A stretch of DNA of 64,000 nucleotides from Sorghum bicolor (taxonomy: Eukaryota; Streptophyta; Magnoliopsida; Poales; Poaceae): contig NC_012870.2 in the NCBI RefSeq assembly GCF_000003195.3, positions 12,268,501 to 12,332,500 of the forward strand, read 5' to 3'. Below are positions 56,904-64,000 of this stretch, piece by piece; within the stretch, counting starts at the first letter, position 1, and each line of letters starts with the position of its first letter. The notes beneath the pieces were generated by a model that was not told where the DNA came from, ran no database searches, and worked only from the letters and a program-made list of their open reading frames with translations. Both the position numbers and the translations under genes were made by a program.

Positions 56904-58584
56904 CTTGTCAACCATGGTGGCCAAGAACCCAAGACATGACGACGGTCTGCCCTGATGTTCAACATCGAGAACCCCTTTTTCCTTGGTTCCCTGCATGAAG
57001 AGGAACCTAGATGAAGATTTTGGTTCTTCGGTTTGTACTAATTTGTTTAATATGAACTGACTACTATGGGTTATCCCCCCTCCAGGACATAGGAGCATTC
57101 TACCTGCTTTTTGTATAGAGGTTGTATGATCCTATCTTCCCTCACCTGCTGGGTTGTAATCTACTAATCTTTTGGAACCGTGTATGACTAATCGAGGAGG
57201 AATTTCCCTTTGTTATAATGAACTAGAGACCGGATTATCTGCAGATGTAACACGATAATACGTTCCCAACAAGCATGAAGCTACGAGCTGAGTCTGCTAG
57301 TTGGAAGCAGCATATGCCTGCACATTTTGAGTGCTTTGTGTGCTATGTTTCTCAGAGCCTATGTTTGCTGCTGTGGCCAAAATTATGACTCTCACGCTGT
57401 TAACTGAAGTTCCTTGATGATGCGTTTGCCAAAATCTGTAAAAGCAGCAGCACATAAAACGCTGTTCAGTTCAGTAGTCGGATCCAATCCGCGTGATAAC
57501 TGCAAGTGCATTTTTCAGAGAATGCACCCACGAGTTGCTGACGATATCCACTTCTTTTTGGGGGGGATTGACATGTGAGACCACGAGCTCGGTTTGATGC
57601 CTCACGATTGTTCTGTGCACAGCTTCCAACTCGTTAATTCTTTATAGCGACTAGCGAGTAGCCAAAGCGCGAAGACCATTGGGAGTTCATTTTATACGGA
57701 AAACGAAATGGTGACAAAAGAATGCTCTGTACTTCCGTACAACATACAGGTCGTTCATAGCTGCTCATACAACATCTTTGGTCAGAATATGAATGTTCAT
57801 CTAAGATGTGAACATCATTGCACGCGTCCAATGAATGCCCATGATGCATGCATTGGATTGGAAATATATATAATCTTTGACTATACCCGCTGCCACTTTG
57901 TCCAAACAATCCTATTGTAATCTTGTGGATTGAGATGAGCTGGACATCATTTTTTTTACTATACCCACGACACGCAAAAGCTTTTGATGTACTTGATACT
58001 GGTGTGCACGATATGATGTATTTCCTTCACTTTATAAGATCTCATGATTCTTGCAAGTTGCAAAAATCCTTGACCAGAAAAACAGAGCTGCATGGAGCTG
58101 TAGTTCGTCACGATAAAGCCACAAACAGATCTCGCAACCACCAGAACAAAGAGATCAGCCTGCCTTACAGATAGATTGGATTCGTAGGAACGTGAAGTAG
58201 GTTCAGGAAGATGATGAGTCTACCTTAGCTCCATCTGCAGCTATCGGTCTGGCCAACCAACCTCATCTGTGCTTCACCCACGAAACTGCCTTTCTTTTAA
58301 CAAGAATCAATGAGCTATCATAGAATATCAAAAGAAAAAAAAAAGACTCAAGGAATGAAGCTGAAATTTCATAGTGCACATGATCATTGGATTAGCTTAC
58401 AAGTCAAGAATGATCATTGTTCCAAGGGCTCTTTGGCCCTGAAATGAACCTATACAACAGCTGCTTATGAAGCAAGCCTTAGTTAGCAAGAGTGAATTCC
58501 TTAGATTTCCAGTTGAGCGAACTGCAATAGCTGCAAACTTCAGGGAAAGATTTCCTTTTCCAAGGGCAATGAAAGATCATTGGA
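56904..58584. other. Convergent intergenic region with both 3' UTRs
   Basis: The NT-C2 3' UTR probably extends 200-300 bp past 56903. The nucleotidase transcript, on the other strand, ends somewhere below 58585. No third gene, RNA gene or clear transposon was found. Exact polyadenylation sites were not determined. Confidence 0.5.
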
Positions 58585-61500
58585 TTATGGACATAATTCA
58601 GACACGAGTTTCACAACTCCCTGCATCGGCGCATCATTCTGCATTGAATTGAACGTCAAAATCAAATTACATTAGAACAGGTGTAAAACTACAATAACTT
58701 GGAGGAAACAGATAAAATTGCAACATGCTAAGCCATGTCTCACCAGATATACAATGTCAAATGAGCTAGAGTAATCCTTCAAAGATTTCTCAATGTTGGC
58801 ATTCCTGGAAAATCAGTTCAGCATTACTTGATGCACAAATCTGTATAGAAACAAATTTTTTGGGTGGTCGATAATAGACAGAAATTAGGAAAAATACAAA
58901 GAGAAACACTAATCAGCTTAGTTGACTTGAGCAGACTTAAAAATGGTAAATATCACTGCTACTTTGAATGAAGCAAGGCAATCAAAAAGTTACTAACAGG
59001 AATCCAACAGCAATCCTGTTTTCATAGTTTAAACCATCAGACATCCCCAAGTCCCCAATGTGATCGCCAAGTAGCAGCACATTGGTCCTTTTCTTCACCA
59101 ATGAATAGTCATCAATAAATCCATTTGGATCCCCAAGATTGCCATGCACTGGAGCAGCCATGTCCAAGGCATGCTCATTTTTGTTTAGAACGTGAATTGT
59201 TTTCCCTGCATTAGGCCTTTGTTAGTTTCTATCAGAAGACAGGCAATAGCATACATTTTACCCAATGACTGTAACCAAGCAATCAATTACTTATATACCC
59301 CCATGGTAAAAGATAGTCAAGGGAAAAAAGGGATCCACCAATCCACAAGGACAGGTATATGTACCAATTAAAAGTAAATCTTAAAAAAGATGTCCGTGTG
59401 ACAACAAGTAACAGCAAGGCCAAGAATTTCCTTGAGTAAGCAACTATCGAAACATGAAATGACCCTTTTTTTTCTTTTCTTTTCTTTTATTTTTTTTAAA
59501 AAATCTTATATCCATACATAGAATTCATGATGAATAAACATCACTGCAAATAGAAGATTATGATGATTAAAAATTCACCTTTAAATGCTACAAGACGGCC
59601 TTCTTCGTTAAACACCATCCTGTTGGAGACAATCTTGATGTTCTTGAATGATTTGTGTAGTTTCTGCCGGAAGACCTAATGGAGCAGCGGGATGTGTCAG
59701 TGTCAGTAAGCAATTAAATTCATCACAACATATGTTGAATCATTCCTTTTCATAGCTTACCTCTTCAATTATGTCTGCAAGTCCTGCAGAAAATACCAGC
59801 ACTGGGATATCTCTCTCCTGAAATTATAATTGAAAGTCTTAATCTTAATTAAACATTCACTTAAATACTTATCAATTAGTTCTTCTCCATCCTGAAAATG
59901 TTGTTGCCTTGCCCCAGGTAAGCCCATTTTGATCTAGCCACAATATCCACATTGTCACCTACACTACGTCACTACACATAGGACATGAAGGATGAAAAAA
60001 GAACTATGCGTCACAGAATTCTAGGAAATGGTCTCTTCACTAGAAGTTTTTCTGCCCTAAGGAGATAAGCATAATATGTTACTATAAATTCATGAAGTAT
60101 ATATGAAATGTGGTGCATCCAATCAAATCAGCAAGAGTAAGTTTGAGGATCCAGATGCATAACAGTCAAAGTAGGGAAATCATTTGATGACATAAATTTA
60201 AGAACAAGTTCAAACATTGAGGGTTGAAATCCCAACTAGCCTACTTCTTCACATGCACAGCAAAACTCACTTCAACAAGACAACAAGAAGAATTCTGCAG
60301 AAGGGCAGGTAACAACATAGCAAACTTCAGTCAATACTACATACTTCAGTCAATACCCAAAACTATATAAAAAAACTTCACAAATGAGAGCACCACAAAT
60401 TTGCAGCCTTTCAGTTTGACAAACTGGTAAGAGTGAAAGAACTGGAGATCAGAATCACTCTAAAAGGAAAAGGACAACACAGAATAAAAAGAATTATTAG
60501 GGTGGCATCAAAAGAAAATAAGGAAGGGAGAAATAAAGAAGGTTTTGCATGCTTCAAACTTTTTATGAAGCAGCTTAACAGTTAGTTCTTTTACTTATAG
60601 CGACATAGGTAAAGGTATTGCTGATCTTAATCCATACAGAACAAAAAGGGTATCTAGGCATGTCCGATAAAAGTTTACTAAATATAGCGACAGCAACAAT
60701 AGAGAAGGCTTTGATAAACGAAAATCAAACCTCCAGGTACTCAAAGAGCTCCACTACACCCTCTCTGAAAGCAATTGCGGCATCAGAGACAGATTTTGTG
60801 ATATCTTCTAATGTAAGACCACCTTCAATAAGGAGACCATGAGTCTTCTCCCACCTGTAGCACACAACAACTTCAATTGTAAGCGACTCAGCTCCTGCTG
60901 TTGAAATATATAATTTGGTTCATGACTTCATGTTGCATTAAAAGTTTAAACCAAATGGCATACAACTGATGGTAGGAACCAGGCTCGTCCTAGAACTAAT
61001 AGTATGAAGAAAACCTTTCAGTTTTAAGTTCTGTTGTAAATGTTTTCACTTTTCAGGTGCCATGGTACACAAGAAAGCCCACACTTCAGTATGTTCAGCT
61101 GCTGCGACAAACAGAGTCCCAGACTATCAGAAATGAAAATATACATAGTAGGCTTAATGGTCATACACTCATACTAGAACTACGTGGGTTGACATTAAAT
61201 AAAGAATGATCAGTCAAGATTCACCATTGCTAGACAGCTCTTCTGCATTTAACAATCTTATATCCATGTTACTGGGTCCAGAGTCAAGCACTACGCATTT
61301 CGAATATGCTTCCACTACCACAGATTCTACCAATACAACTCCAGCAATAGGGTGACATTTTATTATCCACATAAGAAGAATGAACACTGTAAGAACACAC
61401 TTCACTCACAATAATCTACATGCCAGCTAAAACATAGATATTCATTTATAGTGAATTAGGACTTAGCACCATTCTTCCATGAGCTTGGCCTTCTCCGGAA

Positions 61501-62100
61501 GTGGAATATCGGGGCAAATCTCGATGGGGTGGTAGTGCTGGTACAACGCCTCCCTCTTGGCGTCGTACTCCTCGTTCCCTTGCCTGAGCAGCCCATGGCT
61601 ACCTGGCACCCAGAAACAGAGACACGGATAAACCACTCAACACATCCAAAATCTTAATTACTAGAACCTCCGAAAACTTGTGTAACAGAAGCAAAAACGT
61701 ACTCTGCCCGCGGGCGCCGTCGTACCAGTATCGCGTGAGCGTGCCATCGAAGTCGGCGATGACCTGAGAAAATGGCGATCCTAGTTAGGATTCCACATAC
61801 CAAGGAAGCTAAAAGCCACGCGGTATTAAGAACGAAAGGGGTGCCTACCTGGAGCTTGGCGGGTCCGGCGGCACGGATGTCTGCGACCTTGCGGGCAAGA
61901 GTAGTGGGGTCGGCGACGACGGAGTCGGAGGACATGGCAGCGGTGAGGAGGCGCGGGAGGCGGTGGCGGAAAGTACAAGGAGGTGGCGGCCCGGCGGTAG
62001 GGTTCCGGCGGCGAGAGGCACGCGAGAGGTGGAGGAGGAGGCGGCGGAGGAGAGGGCACGGGGACGGTGAGAGCAGGGGCGGGTTCGTCATGGGCCGCAT
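58585..62100 (-). CDS. Pyrimidine/7-methyl-GMP-type 5'-nucleotidase (HAD family, NT5C3-like), 348 aa, 9 exons
   Basis: Dephosphorylates nucleoside monophosphates in nucleotide or cap turnover. Coding exons, 5' to 3': 62100-61849, 61763-61703, 61602-61470, 60854-60731, 59817-59761, 59675-59579, 59205-58998, 58804-58744, 58638-58585; all GT-AG and in phase, 1,047 nt including TAA. HAD motifs are complete: ADFDGTLTRYWYDG (nucleophile Asp88, Asp90), FSAG (Ser200), and LGDHIGDLGMSDG (Asp289, Asp293), with RGQSSHGLL and a C-terminal NDAPMQGVVKLVSELC. From the ATG at 62100 the first about 55 residues are rich in Arg, Ser, Leu and Pro and lack acidic residues, resembling an organellar transit peptide. 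An in-frame ATG at 61935 (MSSDSVV) would give a shorter 293-residue cytosolic form of usual family length; ATG 62091 is a third option. Which is used cannot be decided here. Confidence 0.93.
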
Positions 62101-62286
62101 TTCTGAGTGATGGGCCTGAATCGGTCGGTGGACCAAGGAATTTAGGCCCTGGCAAGATTGTCGTTTAGCTGATTCGCTTTATGGGTTTGGACTACAGCCC
62201 AAATAATTTTTTTCCAAGGTTTCTAAGGACACCTCCCATAATAATTTATGAGTTAGCTCAGAGCATATATTATTTTGTATTTTGAT

Positions 62287-62315
62287 ACTTTTTAGTTCAA
62301 ATTATAAGATGTTTT

Positions 62316-62397
<82 letters not shown>

Positions 62398-62667
62398 TAT
62401 ACTCCCTCTTTCCTAATATATAAGGTGCAACCACTTTTTATTCAAGTCCTACAATACAAGACGTGCTCTCTTTATCTCTCTTCTAGAAGCGTTTGTATCC
62501 ATGAAGTAGTACTAGCATTGCGAGCGAGAATTAAATGTGTTCCTTTGTGTGGATCAAAGGTAGTTTACACCTTGTATACTAGGACCAAGGGAGTATTCAA
62601 GTGCACAATAAAATGTAGGTATCTAGAAAAACCAAAATATCTTATAATTTAGAACAGAGAGAGAGTA
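62287..62667. mobile_element. Stowaway element interrupted by a second Stowaway MITE
   Basis: The outer element has AGTTCAAATTATAAGATG on the left and CATCTT-like AATATCTTATAATTTAGAAC on the right. It contains a (TA)n tract (62318-62394). The inner element is 62402-62593, from CTCCCTCTTTCCTAATATA to CTAGGACCAAGGGAG, flanked by TA, with paired AAGGTGCAACCACTTT and its inverse. Confidence 0.7.
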
Positions 62668-63383
62668 GAAGAGAAAGAAAAACTATATGTTGATCAAGAT
62701 CTAGTCTCGTACATATACTCCAAGATCATGTAGGTTTGTAATGTGGGGCTTACTCATATCATGGGAGATTTGTGCTTGTAACAATGGAGGGGACAAAAGA
62801 GAAGGAAATTTGGGGAAGGGAGACTTGTTAGGCTAGCCTTGGCCAAGCCCAAGCTAACCAGCCCATGCTTTTCCTCTTCTAGATTGACACCTCTACCTTA
62901 TCATGTTCTTCCTCTGCAAGCCAACCAACTCTTACTTCCTCATGTCCCCCTACTCATTCCCTTCCTCTCCCATGACTATCCATCTCTATAGCACCAAAAC
63001 CTTAAGGAGAACTAGCAAAGTAGATCGATAGCAACAAGAGGAGCAAGAGGATGATATGAGGTGCTGATCTATACGGGAGGGTGGTAGGTCAGCGCCATGA
63101 TCATGAGCTCGAGTATGGACTAGAATACGACAAAAAGAAGTAAGGATAAAAAGGGGTAAGTGCGCTACATTGGCTATAGATGACCAGTTGAACCCGCGAA
63201 CGCTGCACCTAATATGGTATAGGCACAGGTGCCAAATCACACACGTGAGTCTCATTGGGTCCCATCCTGAAATGAATAAGGATGGAGTATGTGTGCTAAA
63301 TCGCACTTGCATGGTTCCTATTAAGGCCCCAAAATACAAGGAACGTCCCATGTAATACAATCATGATGATATAATAATAACAT
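62668..63383. other. Intergenic DNA, nothing recognised
   Basis: A minus-strand open frame (62986-63360) and a plus-strand one (63170-63355) overlap without recognisable domains; probably not genes. Confidence 0.35.
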
Positions 63384-63483
63384 ATATTTGGCACCTAAGT
63401 ATCCATGTCTAGATTCTAACAATATGTTTGGCACCTAAGTTTCCAAGTCTAGTTGCTAACAACATGTTTGGCACCTAAGTACT
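63384..63483. repeat. 40-bp tandem repeat, about 2.5 copies
   Basis: TTTGGCACCTAAGT recurs at 63387, 63427 and 63467, an exact 40-bp spacing, with the first two units also sharing the intervening 'CCAtGTCTAG.TTCTAACAA' block. Non-coding. Confidence 0.85.
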
Positions 63484-63649
63484 ATTTTTAGTACATTTTA
63501 AAACTATATAATATATAATTACATGGCACCTATGTTGTGGATGAGTGGATATGTGATTTATAGATAACATACTTCGCTTCTTTTCAATTTTCTATAATTA
63601 TTAATACAATGATATATTACTTGTGAGATTGCATTAGATTTGTCTAAAT

Positions 63650-64000
63650 AGGTGATGGAAATCATTGACAAAAAGCACCGAAGTTTCTTACGAGTAAAGC
63701 GTGATAAGGTTAATAGAGACACAATTGTTTGGTTGCTTGGAAAAGGTGTAGCAGCCGATCCAACTTGGGGGTCTGGCATTCACAACTTAGAGAAATTAGG
63801 ATGGATGCTTCACATCAGATGGCTATGTCTTGAGAAAATAGATTCATCACGCGTTTGGACTGGGTTAGCTTAGCTATTCAGGTTCCCCACAATGCCCGAG
63901 CACTGTTTAGTGTGGCTATGGAGTCTATTATAGGCGATGGGCAGAATACCAATGGCTAACACAATTCCAAACACAAGCCATCAAACATTGCGAACAGGCT
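63650..64000 (+). mobile_element. Decayed LINE ORF2 fragment (C-terminal reverse transcriptase region)
   Basis: The plus strand reads EIIDKKHRSFLRVKRDKVNR, then GSGIHNLEKLGWMLHIRWL and SSRVWTGLA, followed after a one-base shift by IQVPHNARALFSVAMESIIG and a DGQN-like motif. This is the conserved stretch downstream of the LINE reverse transcriptase (fragments GLGIHNL, LRIRWLW, G-DG). Part of the middle is replaced by unrelated residues, and the frame is broken near 63868. The upstream catalytic domain is absent, and the fragment may run past the window edge. It is not the same subfamily as the LINE at 11.4-19.3 kb. Confidence 0.75.

Noticed and set aside
58672..58743. Extension of nucleotidase exon 8 to a stop at 58672
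   Set aside because: Gives a tail unlike the family; a GTGAGA donor at 58743 joined to an exon at 58585-58638 restores NDAPMQGVVKLVSELC, the expected C-terminus.

Overview
The window is nuclear DNA of a grass, almost certainly Sorghum bicolor. Genes have many short GT-AG introns and lie among dense grass-type transposons: Stowaway and Tourist MITEs, CACTA, hAT and foldback elements, an L1-type LINE, a tRNA-derived SINE and a solo LTR. No prokaryotic features, tRNA or rRNA genes were seen. Four host genes were assembled exon by exon, with reading frame checked across every junction.

Region 1 (1-8.8 kb) holds a minus-strand YABBY transcription-factor gene. Its first coding exon (8321-8398) and last three (4060-4108, 3552-3627, 2908-3021) are clear, but the two middle exons, which should supply the rest of the zinc finger and the linker, are absent. 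The protein type (YAB2 clade) and the lesion match what I recall of the deletion allele of sorghum Shattering1 (Sh1, the non-shattering domestication gene; Tx430-type haplotype). This is the most notable item in the window.

Region 2 (8.8-34 kb) is a transposon landscape without a confident host gene: a 1.65-kb CACTA element, a nearly full-length 7.8-kb LINE inserted in a Stowaway MITE with a 17-bp target duplication, a 647-bp CACTA MITE, a 765-bp foldback element with a 9-bp target duplication, a three-monomer higher-order tandem repeat (27.8-29.5 kb) and a 584-bp hAT element.

Region 3 (34.6-38.7 kb) is a complete 13-exon plus-strand sulfate transporter gene (653 aa, SULTR group 2-like) with an unusual substitution next to the anion-site arginine. 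Region 4 (38.7-53 kb) is again repeats: a SINE, nested hAT/LINE insertions, a 2.85-kb solo LTR, a dense MITE cluster and two very large microsatellites.

Region 5 (53.2-62.1 kb) holds two convergent genes: a plus-strand NT-C2 (EEIG1/EHBP1-type) protein of 770 aa, whose C-terminal half has a possible papain-like Cys-His-Asp arrangement, and a minus-strand HAD-family pyrimidine/7-methyl-GMP 5'-nucleotidase of 348 aa with a possible organellar transit peptide. The right edge has nested Stowaway elements, a 40-bp tandem repeat and a decayed LINE fragment. The four host genes show no functional link; they are neighbours on a chromosome, not an operon.
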